Below are positions 35,138-45,838 of a stretch of DNA of 47,196 nt, one piece after another. The position numbers were made by a program, and so were the translations under genes. Within the stretch, counting starts at the first letter, position 1; each line of letters starts with the position of its first letter. Origin of the DNA: Frankia alni (GTDB lineage: Bacteria > Actinomycetota > Actinomycetes > Frankiales > Frankiaceae); assembly GCA_026225295.1 (NCBI GenBank), contig JAMFSN010000353.1:1-47196 (forward strand), given 5' to 3'. Below the pieces are notes generated by a model. The model was not told the origin of the DNA. It saw only the letters and a list, made by a program, of their open reading frames with translations, and searched no databases.

Positions 35138-35656
35138 TCAGTCCCGACCGGAGGCCCGCCGCCGATCGGCTCGCTGCCGCGCTTCGTAACGGGCCGCGGC
35201 CGCCGCGGCGGCGGACCCGAACGGATTGAGTCCGGTCGGGCCCAGGTCCCCGACCACGCCGTGGTTCCCGATCCGGTCGGGGCTCCCGTCCCCATCGGGA
35301 TCTCCGTCCGGACCGCGCTTCCCGCCTGTGCGGTCGCGGTCGCCGGCCCGGCGGGCCGCCGGCCCCATCGGGGTCGTCCCCCGGGCGAGCTCAGCCCAGA
35401 TGGCGTCGTCCCACGCGGGGTCGTTCAACGGGGGGTCGTCCCACACAGCGTCATCCCACCGTTGCGGCCCGGGTCGGAGCAGCCCGGGCCGGCGCGCCGA
35501 ACCGCCGGCCGGACGCCGCGCCCCGGAGCCGTCCCGGCCACGATGTCGGACCACGCGGACCAGGCCGGTCCACAGCGCAACCATCAGCACGCAGTACAGA
35601 ACGAACGCGCCGATAGCGGTACACAACACTTCCAGTACCGACAACATCGCGGACAT
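35138..35656 (-). CDS. single-pass membrane protein of unknown family
   Basis: A 172-residue protein. The only hydrophobic helix is at the N-terminus (LSVLEVLCTAIGAFVLYCVL), so the rest, after a basic VRVVRHRGRDGSG, should be cytoplasmic. The tail holds two WDD repeats, WDDAVWDD and WDDAIWAEL, followed by Gly/Asp/Arg-rich sequence and an Ala-rich, Arg-rich helix at the C-terminus (SAAAAAAARYEARQRADRR). I do not recognise the family. ATG 35656 is chosen because the helix then starts at the N-terminus and GGAGG lies 12 bases upstream. GTG 35722 is possible and lies in the loop of a small hairpin. It is followed by mscS in the convergent direction. Confidence 0.62.
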   Translation of the reverse strand: MSAMLSVLEVLCTAIGAFVLYCVLMVALWTGLVRVVRHRGRDGSGARRPAGGSARRPGLLRPGPQRWDDAVWDDPPLNDPAWDDAIWAELARGTTPMGPAARRAGDRDRTGGKRGPDGDPDGDGSPDRIGNHGVVGDLGPTGLNPFGSAAAAAAARYEARQRADRRRASGRD

Positions 35657-35805
35657 GACCGGCGTTCGCCTCCGTCCCCGGGGCCGGCCGGCACCTGCGT
35701 CCGCACCCGCGCGCAGACTCACCAGTCTGCTTCATCACCTTAGGTACCCGACCAAGCTCATTCTGTAACGTCCACCGGGTCCGGGCCCACGGTTCATCCG
35801 GAGGC

Positions 35806-37851
35806 TCACACCGCACCGGTCGGGGCCGCCGCCGCCGGGTCTCCCCCGCCGTCCGGATCGAGGAGATCGAACCAGACCCGCTTGCCGACCACCGTGGATT
35901 CGACGCCCCACGAACGCGCGACCGCGTCCACGATCAGGAGCCCCCGCCCGAACTCGTCATCGTTGCGGGGGCGGATCGGTCGCGGCCGGACGCCCCCCTC
36001 CCGGTCGTCGACGTCGACCCGCAGGCGGTGGCCGTCCAACCCGGCCGACACCCGGATGTCGCTACGCGCGTACCGGACGGCGTTGGTCACGATCTCGGTC
36101 AGCAGGAGGCGGGCATCGTCCACCAGCGCGGTCAGCCCCTGTCCACGCAACGCGTCGCCGAGCAGGTTGCGGGCCTGGGCGGGTGCGGTTTCGGTGGCGT
36201 CCAGCACGACATCGAGCAGCGCCACCGACCGGCCCCGGGTGACCAGGGCCAGGATCGCGATGTCGTCCTCGCCCAGCTCCGGGCTGTCGGCCGCTTCCAA
36301 CGCCAGGTCGATCAGGTCGGCCGGGGTGCGGCACGGGTCCCACCCGACGGCCGGTCGGTGGGCCGGGGCGGACGTCGCCCGTCCCGGCGACAGCGCCGGG
36401 GGCCGGACACTCCCGCCCGGTCGCCCGGTCACCAGATCGAGGTCGACCGACGCCTCGGCACCCGGGGGCGGCCGCTCGCCGGCGAGGACGGCCCGCAGCT
36501 GCTCCATCCCGTCGTCCACCGGCTGGCGGCGCGATTCGACCAGCCCGTCGGTGAAGAACAGCACCGCGGAACCGGGCGGCAATTCGACCGTCGTTTCCTC
36601 GTAGGCGGTCGGGCCGGCGATCGTCTCGTCGACCCCGAAACACAGGCCCGGCTCCAGTTCGGCGTACGCGACCGGCCGGCCCGGAATCACCAACAGCGGT
36701 GGGAAGTGGCCCGCGCTCGCGAACCGCAGCCGGCTGGTGGCCGGGTCGTACACCCCGTACAGGCAGGTCGCGAACGAGACGTCGAGCGACGATGCGACCC
36801 GGGCCAGGCCGGTGAGCAGGTCGCCGGGTTCGGTTCCGGCGAGCGCGAAGGCCCGCAGCGCCGCCCGCAGCTGCCCCATCTGGGCCGCCGCACCCAACCC
36901 GCGGCCCATCACATCGCCGATCGCCAGACCGACGCGACCGTCGGGCAACGGAACGACGTCGTAGAGGTCTCCGCCGACCTGGGTCCCCGCGGTGGCCGGC
37001 AGGTAACGCATGGCCAGCTCACCGCCCGCGATGGCCGGCGGATGGGTGGGCAGCAGCGACCGCTGCAAGGTCAGCGCCGACTCCAGGGCGCCGTGGTGAA
37101 CCACGGCGTTGCCGAGCGCCAACCCGGCCCGGCGTCCGAACGCCTCGATCAGGCTGATGTCGTCGTCCGAGAACCGGCGGTCGACCCGGGTAGCCAGAAT
37201 GACGCCCAGCACCCGGCCCGCGCCGGGCATCGGCACCCCGAGGACCGGGCCCCGGGTGACGTCCTCGAAACGGTTCAGGGCCAGTTCGGACGGCCGGATG
37301 AGGGTTTCCATCCAGGCCGGTAGGTAGGGCAGGTACCAGGTCTGCCCGGTCCGCACGACCAGCCCGGGACCGAAATCGTCCTCGATCCGGGCCGGACGCA
37401 GACTTTCGGCGGTGGTGAGATACGCGGCGACCCGCGCTTCGCGGTGGACGGTCGCGACCAACCGGATCTGCCCGGAATCGACGGCCAGGCCCGCTGCCCC
37501 ACCCTGCACGCCGACCTCACCGGGCAGGGTCGCGGCGGTTTCGGCGGTCAGGAAGATCATGATCCCGTCGCTGAGCCGGGGCACGGTGAGCGAGGCGATG
37601 AAATCGACGACGTGCCGGGGGTCCAACGACGACGCGAGAATCGCGCTGGCCTCGGCGAGGAATGCGGCGGCCGTCTCATCCGCCGGTCCGGCGCCCGTGC
37701 TTCGGGGACCGGTCCGGCGCAGATCCGCCCGGCGCAGCGCCGTACGGGCCCGACCGGCGAGCCGCGTCACGCGGGCGACGGCGTGGCGACCCACCGCACC
37801 GGGCCCGCCGCTGCCCTGCGCCCCCACCGCGCGGACGGTCCCCTCATCCAC
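35806..37851 (-). CDS. GAF-PP2C (SpoIIE/RsbU) phosphatase with a C-terminal kinase-like ATPase
   Basis: A 681-residue three-domain regulator. An N-terminal basic stretch is followed by a GAF-type sensor (about 55-260). The PP2C phosphatase contains GGDLYDVVPLPDGRVGLAIG with metal-binding Asp residues, and FASAGHFPPLL and FFTDGLVESR. The C-terminal domain (about 540-670) is a HATPase like RsbW/SpoIIAB, with LLTEIVTNAVRYA (N box) and GRGLLIVDAVARSWG (G2). Such proteins act as both phosphatase and kinase on anti-sigma-factor antagonists, thereby setting sigma-B-like activity. No antagonist or sigma-B gene is in the window. The GTG start follows TACACT by 6 bases. Confidence 0.93.
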   Translation of the reverse strand: MDEGTVRAVGAQGSGGPGAVGRHAVARVTRLAGRARTALRRADLRRTGPRSTGAGPADETAAAFLAEASAILASSLDPRHVVDFIASLTVPRLSDGIMIFLTAETAATLPGEVGVQGGAAGLAVDSGQIRLVATVHREARVAAYLTTAESLRPARIEDDFGPGLVVRTGQTWYLPYLPAWMETLIRPSELALNRFEDVTRGPVLGVPMPGAGRVLGVILATRVDRRFSDDDISLIEAFGRRAGLALGNAVVHHGALESALTLQRSLLPTHPPAIAGGELAMRYLPATAGTQVGGDLYDVVPLPDGRVGLAIGDVMGRGLGAAAQMGQLRAALRAFALAGTEPGDLLTGLARVASSLDVSFATCLYGVYDPATSRLRFASAGHFPPLLVIPGRPVAYAELEPGLCFGVDETIAGPTAYEETTVELPPGSAVLFFTDGLVESRRQPVDDGMEQLRAVLAGERPPPGAEASVDLDLVTGRPGGSVRPPALSPGRATSAPAHRPAVGWDPCRTPADLIDLALEAADSPELGEDDIAILALVTRGRSVALLDVVLDATETAPAQARNLLGDALRGQGLTALVDDARLLLTEIVTNAVRYARSDIRVSAGLDGHRLRVDVDDREGGVRPRPIRPRNDDEFGRGLLIVDAVARSWGVESTVVGKRVWFDLLDPDGGGDPAAAAPTGAV

Positions 37852-37857
37852 GGGCGA

Positions 37858-37863
37858 AGTGTA
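37858..37863 (-). promoter_or_regulatory. candidate -10 box of the PP2C gene (leaderless)
   Basis: TACACT on the minus strand, a full TAnnnT match, ends 6 bases before the GTG start. There is no ribosome site between. The -35 position reads GGCGCA, which is weak. Confidence 0.38.
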
Positions 37864-37971
37864 GGCACATCACCGCACGTTGCGCCCATCGATGTTAACC
37901 GTGAGTAGCATTCAGCGGCGCGGAGCGCGTGGTGAGCGGTCGCGGGCCCTGGCCCGCGTTTGAATGCCGGG

Positions 37972-39813
37972 ATGGCCGCGATACCGGAAGCTGTGGATGA
38001 GACCGATCCCGTGGACCCGGCCGGGCCGACCGGCGCCGGTGGTGTTGGTGGCCCGGCGGAACCGGCTGATCCGATGCGGGCCGGCCGGCGCGACCACGGT
38101 GACGAGTGGTGGCGCCACGCGGTCGTCTACGAGATCTACATCCGGAGTTTCGCCGACGGCAACGGGGACGGCCTCGGGGACCTGGCCGGCATCCGGGCCC
38201 GCCTCACCTACCTGAGGGCGCTCGGGGTGGACGCGATCTGGATCACCCCGTTCTACCGGTCCCCCATGGCCGACCACGGCTACGACGTGGCGGACCCGTG
38301 CGATGTCGACCCGTTGTTCGGCGATCTGGCCGAGTTCGACGCCATGCTCGCCGAGGCCCACGACCTGGGTCTGAAGGTGCTCTGCGATGTCATTCCGAAC
38401 CACTCGAGCTCCGAGCACCCGGCCTTCCGGGCGGCGCTGGCGGCCGGCCCCGGGTCACCCGAGCGGGACCGCTACCTGTTCCGCGACGGTCGCGGTCCGG
38501 GTGGGTCTGAGCCACCCAACAACTGGGTTTCGGTCTTCGGCGGGCCGGCCTGGACCCGGGTCGGCGCTGGTGGCGCCGACCACGGGACCGGTGACGGCAC
38601 TGGCCAGTGGTACCTCCACCTGTTCGCTCCGGAGCAACCCGACTGGAACTGGCGCAACCCCCAGGTCTGGGACGAGTACGACCGGGTGCTCCGGTTCTGG
38701 CTCGACCGGGGGGTCGACGGCTTCCGGGTCGACGTGGCGCACGGCCTGCTCAAGGAGCCGACGCTGGCCGATCATCCGGGCGGGATTCCGCTGACGCCGA
38801 CCGCGATGTTCCGCGAAGTCGCCGAGCCCGGCGCCTGGGACCAGGACGAGGTGCACGCCGTCTTCCAGCACTGGCGGTCGGTCCTCGATGAGTATGAGCG
38901 GGCGGACGGCCGGCCCCGGGTCCTCGCCGGCGAGACGTGGGTGGCCGACCCGCGCCGGCTGGCCAACTATGTACGTCCCGACGAGCTGCACCTCGCGTTC
39001 TCGTTCGGGCTGTTGACGTCGCCGTGGTCCGCCCCGGCCTGGAAGGAGGCGATCGCCGCCGGTCTGGGCGCGATGGAGTCGGTCGGTGCGCCGACGACCT
39101 GGGCCCTGGCCAACCACGACGTCGTGCGCCCGGTGACCCGGTACGGCGGCGGGCCGGTCGGCGCGCGGCGGGCCCGGGCCGCTCTGCTGGTCGCGTTGGC
39201 GCTGCCCGGCACGCTGTTCCTCTATCAGGGCGACGAACTGGGACTGCCGCAGGTCGACGTCCCGCCGGCGGAGCGCCGAGACCCGATGTGGGAGCGCTCC
39301 GGCCACACCTCACCCGGGCGGGACGGCTGCCGGGTGCCGCTGCCGTGGTCCGGGGACCGGTCGCCGTTCGGGTTTTCCGGCGGCGCTACCGAGCCGTGGC
39401 TCCCCCAGCCGGCGGACTGGGCGTCCCTGACCGCCGCCGGGCAGGTCGATGACCCCCTGTCGACGTTGGTGCTGATCCGCGGCGCGCTCGCGATTCGGGC
39501 GGCGCTGCCGGCCTTCGCCGGAGGTCACCTCCGGTCGCGTCCGGGTACGCCGACGGAATGCCTGGCGTTCGACCGGACGGCGTCCCCCGGGCCGCCGGTT
39601 GGATCCGGGCCGCCCGAAGCCAGCGGCAACGAGGTCGGGGTGGGTGGTTCACCGACGGTGACCTGTCTGCTGTCGATGGCCGTCGACGACCTGGTTGTCA
39701 CCGTGCCGGGCCGGCTGATTCTGGCCAGCGAGCCGGTCGCTTACGACGGGCGGAGCCTGGTTCTGCCGCCCGACACGGCGGTGTGGATCGCCGCCGAGGA
39801 TCCGGCTGGATGA
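37972..39813 (+). CDS. GH13 alpha-glucosidase/alpha-amylase-family enzyme
   Basis: A cytoplasmic (no signal peptide) (alpha/beta)8 glycoside hydrolase of about 613 residues. Conserved region I is DVIPNHSS. The nucleophile D254 lies in GFRVDVAHG, the acid/base E321 in AGETWV, and the third acid D383 in [28 protein letters not shown] and [14 protein letters not shown] are typical of oligo-1,6-/alpha-glucosidases such as mycobacterial AglA, which also lies beside glbO. It probably releases glucose from maltose or maltodextrins and may work with malQ. The start is uncertain: TTG 37960, ATG 37972 and ATG 38074 are in frame, and none has a good ribosome site. The first ~40 residues are Pro/Gly-rich. 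Confidence 0.9.
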   Translation: MAAIPEAVDETDPVDPAGPTGAGGVGGPAEPADPMRAGRRDHGDEWWRHAVVYEIYIRSFADGNGDGLGDLAGIRARLTYLRALGVDAIWITPFYRSPMADHGYDVADPCDVDPLFGDLAEFDAMLAEAHDLGLKVLCDVIPNHSSSEHPAFRAALAAGPGSPERDRYLFRDGRGPGGSEPPNNWVSVFGGPAWTRVGAGGADHGTGDGTGQWYLHLFAPEQPDWNWRNPQVWDEYDRVLRFWLDRGVDGFRVDVAHGLLKEPTLADHPGGIPLTPTAMFREVAEPGAWDQDEVHAVFQHWRSVLDEYERADGRPRVLAGETWVADPRRLANYVRPDELHLAFSFGLLTSPWSAPAWKEAIAAGLGAMESVGAPTTWALANHDVVRPVTRYGGGPVGARRARAALLVALALPGTLFLYQGDELGLPQVDVPPAERRDPMWERSGHTSPGRDGCRVPLPWSGDRSPFGFSGGATEPWLPQPADWASLTAAGQVDDPLSTLVLIRGALAIRAALPAFAGGHLRSRPGTPTECLAFDRTASPGPPVGSGPPEASGNEVGVGGSPTVTCLLSMAVDDLVVTVPGRLILASEPVAYDGRSLVLPPDTAVWIAAEDPAG

Positions 39814-39818
39814 CCGGA

Positions 39819-39854
39819 CCGCCGCGCGGGTCGGCCGGGCGGGTCGCGCGGCGG
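39819..39854 (+). terminator. hairpin after the GH13 gene
   Basis: CCGCCGCGCG (39819-39828) and CGCGCGGCGG (39845-39854) form a perfect 10-bp stem with a 16-base loop. It begins 5 bases after the GH13 stop and lies before the glbO promoter candidate. Confidence 0.55.
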
Positions 39855-39894
39855 ATCCGGGCCCGGGCCGGCCGCGCACCCGCCCGGGAAGGGC

Positions 39895-39900
39895 ACAATG
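39895..39900 (+). promoter_or_regulatory. candidate -10 box of glbO (leaderless)
   Basis: An ACAATG-containing hexamer (CACAAT ending at 39899) lies about 6 bases before the GTG of glbO. The same CACAAT occurs before the tRNA gene. The -35 region is GC-rich and unclear. Confidence 0.3.
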
Positions 39901-39905
39901 GTGCG

Positions 39906-40307
39906 GTGAGCCAGCCCCCGTCATCCGCGCGGCCGACGGCCACCTTCTACGAGGCGGTCGGGGGCGAGGAGACGTTCCGGCGGCTCGTGGCCCGCTTCTA
40001 CCTCGGCGTGGCCGACGACCCGGTGCTCCGGCCGCTCTACCCGGAAGCCGATCTCGCGGCGGCCGAGGAACGGCTGCGGATGTTCCTCATCCAGTACTGG
40101 GGCGGTCCGACGACGTACAGCGACCGCCGGGGCCACCCGCGGTTGCGGATGCGGCACGTTCCGTTCGCGATCGGCCCGGCGGAGCGGGCGGCCTGGCTGG
40201 CCCGGATGCGGGAGGCCGTGGACGACCTCGACCTGCCGCCCGACCAGGCCGCCATCCTGTGGGACTACTTCGAGATGGCCGCCGCTTCGCTGCAGAACCG
40301 GCCGTAG
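39906..40307 (+). CDS. glbO: group II truncated haemoglobin GlbO
   Basis: A 133-residue 2-on-2 globin that binds haem and oxygen. Ligand-pocket residues can be aligned with mycobacterial GlbO: Tyr B10 is Y32, Tyr CD1 is Y45, the proximal His F8 is H84 in RMRHVPF and Trp G8 is W97. The segment [15 protein letters not shown] is nearly invariant in this group. Proposed roles in the group are oxygen handling and NO or peroxide defence. The frame is open upstream to 39558 inside the GH13 gene, but GTG 39906 gives the normal length. The gene is convergent with ettA and shares its neighbours (GH13 upstream, ettA nearby) with mycobacteria. Confidence 0.95.
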   Translation: MSQPPSSARPTATFYEAVGGEETFRRLVARFYLGVADDPVLRPLYPEADLAAAEERLRMFLIQYWGGPTTYSDRRGHPRLRMRHVPFAIGPAERAAWLARMREAVDDLDLPPDQAAILWDYFEMAAASLQNRP

Positions 40308-40317
40308 CCGGCCCGCC

Positions 40318-40346
40318 GGGCCCGGTCGACGACGCCGACCGGGCCC
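40318..40346. terminator. bidirectional terminator between glbO and ettA
   Basis: GGGCCCGGTCG (40318-40328) and its exact complement (40336-40346) enclose a 7-base loop, ACGACGC. It lies 10 bases after the glbO stop and 22 bases from the ettA stop, so it can serve both convergent genes. Confidence 0.75.
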
Positions 40347-40368
40347 CGGTTTCACCGCCTGCGGGTCG

Positions 40369-42051
<1,683 letters not shown>

Positions 42052-42160
42052 GGGTATTCACCTTATGGGTTGGGGCTGCCGTCCCGGCCGGCTGCTGATC
42101 ACCGGGGGACGATCCTGTGTGTGTAACGATCGCGGGCCACGCCGGCCTTCCCGTTCCCGC

Positions 42161-44326
42161 TCACCGCAGCGTGACCTGGAGCGGGGCCGGCGTACCGGCC
42201 GGCACACCGGCGGTAGCGACCTGACCTGATGATCCCAGTACCCGGACGTCACCGTCCGACCCGGGCGTCACCGAGACCCGGGCCCGGTCGATCAACTGTT
42301 CCTTACCCCGGGCCGGGGTCGCGTAGAGGAACAGTGTGACGGAGCCGTCGGTCGTCGGCTTCTGCCGTGTCACGGTCGGCGCGCCCGACCCGCCGACGAC
42401 CTCGGCGTCGGTCCGGTTGACCACGAGTGACAGCGCGCTCGGGGAGGCCGCTTCGACCGGGTAGGACCGTCGGATTCCGTGTTCGTACTCGACGATCCGG
42501 GCGGACTTCCAACCGGCCGGCGGCGTCAGCCGCAGATCGAGGGTCACCGTCCGCCCGGTGGCGGTGGTGAGTCGTTCGATCCGGGCCACCGCGGCCGCGC
42601 CCGGGGTGTGGTTCCAGGTGTAGGTGATCCGCAGCCCGTAGGCCGGGCGGTACGGATGAGCCGCCGCTACCGCGAGGTCCGCCGCGCCGCGGCGCACCGC
42701 ATACAGCACCCGACCGTCGAGATCCGGAGGGTTCGCGATGGTGGAACTGGGGTGCATCAGGTACTGGGGATCGGTGTCGACGAAGATCAGTGGGCGGCCC
42801 CCCACCTGACCGACGGCCGCCACCAGGCTGCCGTCGTGCCGCGAGAACGTGGCATCGGCCGGCAGGGCGACCGCGAGGGCCAGCCCGGTGGCCACCAGGC
42901 CGATGGCACCCGTCCCGACCACCACCCGTGGACGCGCCCGCGCGAGGTCGACCAGTCCCTGGGCGCCCAGGAGGGTCAACGGGACCATCAGCGGCATCAG
43001 ATAGAAGGGGCCGACGTACCGGATGCCGCCCCACAGATCGGCCGCGTTCCACGCACCCCAGAAAGCGACGTACCCCAGTACGAGCAGGAGACCACCGGCC
43101 CCGACCGCGGCGGCTGGCCCGGCCGCCCGTCCCCGGACCACCGTCCATACGGCCAGGACGGCGAGGACGGCGCCCCCGAGACCCCAGCCGCCGAGCAGAA
43201 AGAGGTGGTTTCCGACGCCGGCCAGGCCTTCGATGATGCCGAAATGGTGGGCCCGGTCGGCCGGATAGAGCCGACGGACCCCGAATCCGATCTTGTCTTC
43301 GGGTTCCAGGAGGGCGAAGGGAAGCCGGACGGGGTCCCCGGTCGCCGCGGCGTTCGACGCCAGGAGAATGACCGCCGGCGGGACCAGCCCGAGGGCCACC
43401 CGACTCACCAGCCACCTCCAGCGGCCCCGGTGGACGTGAAACCCCCACACCAACGGGGGAAGAAGGAAGAAAACCACGTCGTAGGGGCGGACGCAGGCCG
43501 CGAAACCGGTCGCCAGCCCGGCGCCCACGAGCGGCGCCGGGCGGCCGGACCGTAGTCCCCGGACCAGGCCGTACACGGCCAGCTCGAGCAGAACCAGAAC
43601 CGGCAGGTACGGCAGTAGCAGCGCGCTCTGGATGAAGATCAGTGGGGAGCAGGCGAACAGAATCGCCGCCACCGCGGCAACCCGGCGATCCTTCAGCAGC
43701 TCGACGCCCAGCAGATACGTGACGACGACGGCCGCCGCGGCGACGACCGCCAGGGCAGCGGCCGTGCTTCCGGTCAGCACCAGGCTCACGGCCAGGATCG
43801 CTGGGATGACCGGCGTGTACTTCAGGACGTAGTGACCGTGGGAAACGGCCGCCAACCAGGGCGCATAGGACCCGGCCGGCCGCGGCGCCGGGGCGAACAG
43901 GTGACCCGAGGCGATTGTCTGGGCCTGGAACCGGTAGAGGGCTTCGTCGTTGTCCACCGAGAGGTGAGCGAAGAGCGCGTGCTTGAGGACCACAGCCGCC
44001 ACCGCGCTCAGGACGGCCACGACGGACACGACCCGGCCGGGCCCCGAGATGTTCCTCATCCGTTGCACCAGCGCGCCTCGGCGGCCGGACCGGGTGTCGC
44101 CGACCGAACCGGTCGGGCCACCACCGTCACCGGCGTCGTGGTGCGGCGACGCGCCCGGACCAGCGGGACGGGCGGGCGACCCGGCGGGTGCACTCGGCGC
44201 GTCGGCAGGTTCGCGGGATGAGGCGTCGGTGGTCGGCGTGCCGGTGGCGGTGCCGCGGGGGCTCCCCGCGCGGTCGCTCGGGACCGGGGCACGGGATGGC
44301 GCCTCCACGCCGTGCGCCTCCCTCAT
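42161..44326 (-). CDS. GT-C-type (family 39-like) membrane glycosyltransferase
   Basis: A large integral membrane protein of about 721 residues. A Pro/Ala/Ser/Gly-rich cytoplasmic tail of about 95 residues precedes the first helix ([20 protein letters not shown]). The following extracytoplasmic loop has [14 protein letters not shown], which fits the acidic DxD/DE position of GT39/GT83 enzymes that use polyprenyl-phosphate sugars. About ten more helices follow. The last 220 residues look extracytoplasmic and beta-rich. The acceptor is unknown. The frame extends to 44923, but dtd occupies 44426-44848 on the other strand, so a start at or below 44326 is needed. ATG 44326 has no clear ribosome site and ATG 44059 is an alternative. 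Confidence 0.77.
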   Translation of the reverse strand: MREAHGVEAPSRAPVPSDRAGSPRGTATGTPTTDASSREPADAPSAPAGSPARPAGPGASPHHDAGDGGGPTGSVGDTRSGRRGALVQRMRNISGPGRVVSVVAVLSAVAAVVLKHALFAHLSVDNDEALYRFQAQTIASGHLFAPAPRPAGSYAPWLAAVSHGHYVLKYTPVIPAILAVSLVLTGSTAAALAVVAAAAVVVTYLLGVELLKDRRVAAVAAILFACSPLIFIQSALLLPYLPVLVLLELAVYGLVRGLRSGRPAPLVGAGLATGFAACVRPYDVVFFLLPPLVWGFHVHRGRWRWLVSRVALGLVPPAVILLASNAAATGDPVRLPFALLEPEDKIGFGVRRLYPADRAHHFGIIEGLAGVGNHLFLLGGWGLGGAVLAVLAVWTVVRGRAAGPAAAVGAGGLLLVLGYVAFWGAWNAADLWGGIRYVGPFYLMPLMVPLTLLGAQGLVDLARARPRVVVGTGAIGLVATGLALAVALPADATFSRHDGSLVAAVGQVGGRPLIFVDTDPQYLMHPSSTIANPPDLDGRVLYAVRRGAADLAVAAAHPYRPAYGLRITYTWNHTPGAAAVARIERLTTATGRTVTLDLRLTPPAGWKSARIVEYEHGIRRSYPVEAASPSALSLVVNRTDAEVVGGSGAPTVTRQKPTTDGSVTLFLYATPARGKEQLIDRARVSVTPGSDGDVRVLGSSGQVATAGVPAGTPAPLQVTLR

Positions 44327-44425
44327 CTGCCCGACGGTACCGGGGACGCCAGAGATCACCGCCGCGGCCTCGCCGTTCCCGCCCCGCGCGCCGGCCGGTC
44401 GACCCGGACGCGGGAGGATCGACGG

Positions 44426-44848
44426 ATGCGTGCGGTGGTGCAACGGGTGACGCGGGCGGCGGTCACCGTCGGCAACGAACGGATCGCCGAGATCGGGCCC
44501 GGTCTGCTCCTGCTGGTCGGCGTGACCCACACCGACCAGCAGGAGAATGCGCGGAGCCTGGCTCGCAAGGTCCATCACCTGCGGATCCTGACCGGCGAGC
44601 GGAGCGCGGCGGAGACCGGATCGCCCTTGCTGGTGGTCAGCCAGTTCACCCTGCTGGCCGACACGCGCAAGGGACGCCGACCGTCCTGGGCGGCCGCGGC
44701 GCCCGCCGACGTGGCCGAACCGCTGGTCGCGGTCGTGGTGGACACACTGCGCGCCGCTGGCGCGACCGTGCGGACCGGCCGGTTCGGCGCCGACATGCAG
44801 GTGTCGCTCGTGAACGACGGCCCGTTCACTCTCCTGCTCGAGACCTGA
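44426..44848 (+). CDS. dtd: D-aminoacyl-tRNA deacylase
   Basis: Removes D-amino acids (and glycine from tRNA-Ala) that were wrongly attached to tRNA. The 140-residue protein is full length. It begins [20 protein letters not shown], the family N-terminus. The SQFTLLAD motif lies at 72-79, and the Gly-cisPro motif is NDGPFT at 130-135, with Phe where Val is common. ATG follows GGGAGGA by 7 bases. It is divergent from the glycosyltransferase gene with a 99-bp spacer. A tandem 18-bp duplication covers its stop codon. Confidence 0.95.
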   Translation: MRAVVQRVTRAAVTVGNERIAEIGPGLLLLVGVTHTDQQENARSLARKVHHLRILTGERSAAETGSPLLVVSQFTLLADTRKGRRPSWAAAAPADVAEPLVAVVVDTLRAAGATVRTGRFGADMQVSLVNDGPFTLLLET

Positions 44849-44872
44849 CTTCCGCTCGGGACCTGACTTCGC
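44837..44872. repeat. tandem 18-bp duplication at the dtd stop
   Basis: CTCGAGACCTGACTTCCG (44837-44854) is followed directly by CTCGGGACCTGACTTCGC. They differ at 3 positions. The first copy contains the dtd TGA and the second a silent copy of it outside the gene. Confidence 0.75.
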
Positions 44873-44919
44873 ACCGTTCCGGGACCGGCGCCGTCGCGAT
44901 CGGGACCACGCTGACCCGG

Positions 44920-45645
44920 TCATGGAGATGTCCCATCGCCATTTCGCGGGTCGGGGCTCGAGGCCGTGGTGCCCACCGGGTCCGGACCCGCTCCGCCGGG
45001 CCGTGGATCGCCCGCCGACGGCGGTTCGACACCGCCGGCCCGCTTGGCGTCATCACCATTGCTCGCGGGATCGGCCTGACCGCTGGCCGTTGCGCTGGTC
45101 GCGCCGGCCCGACCACTGCCGGTCCCGGGCGCCGGTGGAATCGGGACGCCGGATGCGGGCACCGGAATCCCTTCCATTCCGGCCGCACCGGCGGTCGTCC
45201 GTCGAGCGGGATCCAGCGGGGGCGCGGCGGCCGGCAACGGCCGCCGGAGCCGGTTCTCCACCCCGGGAATCGGGATCGCCTCCCGCGCCGGTCGGCGGAC
45301 CTGGACAACATGACGACCCAGGTCAGGCCCGATCGCCTCGGCCTCAATCTCGATGGTGGCCCGCCTCGTACCGTCCTCCAGGTGGTAGACGCGCTGGCGC
45401 AGCCGTCCCGACACGAGCACCCGATCGCCCCGCCGGAGCGAGCAGATCGCGTTCTCCGCGAGCTGCCGCCAGCAGCAAATGGTGATGAACGTCGTCGCTC
45501 CGTCCACCCAACGCGCACGTTCGCGATCGAACCGCCGGGTCGTCGAGGCCAGGCGGAAGGACGTGACCACCAGGCCCGACGTGGACGTTCGCGGCTCCGG
45601 CGTCTCGATCAGACTGCCGACGAGCGTGATCGCGGAATCGATCAT
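44920..45645 (-). CDS. single-stranded DNA-binding protein paralogue (SsbB-like)
   Basis: A 241-residue protein with an N-terminal OB fold of about 115 residues: IDSAITLVGSLIETPEPRTS, SFRLASTTRRFD, FITICCWRQLAENAICSLRRG and RVLVSGRLRQRVY. The Pro/Gly/Ala-rich C-terminal half does not end in the acidic DDIPF-like tip of the replicative SSB. This suggests the second SSB found in actinobacteria rather than the essential one, which normally lies between rpsF and rpsR. ATG 45645 follows GGAGG by 5 bases. The frame is open to 45963 but that part is unlike an SSB. The place near ettA matches the mycobacterial Rv2478c type. A perfect DnaA box lies about 130 bp upstream. Confidence 0.87.
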   Translation of the reverse strand: MIDSAITLVGSLIETPEPRTSTSGLVVTSFRLASTTRRFDRERARWVDGATTFITICCWRQLAENAICSLRRGDRVLVSGRLRQRVYHLEDGTRRATIEIEAEAIGPDLGRHVVQVRRPAREAIPIPGVENRLRRPLPAAAPPLDPARRTTAGAAGMEGIPVPASGVPIPPAPGTGSGRAGATSATASGQADPASNGDDAKRAGGVEPPSAGDPRPGGAGPDPVGTTASSPDPRNGDGTSP

Positions 45646-45772
45646 GGAATCCTCCGGGGCCGGGGAGGCGGCGAATTCGCCGCTGAGCGCCACTCTGGGC
45701 CGCGGGCGGCGGGAGCGAGCCGGCTTTTCCCGGCCTGCGGACAGCCGTACCCGACCATGATCGCGACGCCGT

Positions 45773-45781
45773 TTATCCACA
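45773..45781 (+). promoter_or_regulatory. perfect DnaA box upstream of the SSB gene
   Basis: TTATCCACA, an exact match to the classic DnaA box, lies 128 bp before the SSB start. It could be regulatory or chance. No cluster of further boxes, AT-rich unwinding element or dnaA/dnaN gene is here, so this is not an origin. Confidence 0.4.
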
Positions 45782-45838
45782 GATGAGAATTCGTCCACGA
45801 CCACCCGTCGCCGACCGTGCACCATCTGAGGTGCGCAC

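Noticed and set aside
34966-35229. 87-codon plus-strand frame downstream of mscS
   Set aside because: It runs into the opposite-strand gene, lacks a ribosome site and is Arg/Pro-rich like other shadow frames.
44327-44923. Upstream part of the glycosyltransferase frame
   Set aside because: It is antisense to dtd, a well-supported gene, and has shadow-like composition.
45773-45781. Replication origin
   Set aside because: There is a single DnaA box only; no cluster, AT-rich element or dnaA/dnaN gene is present.
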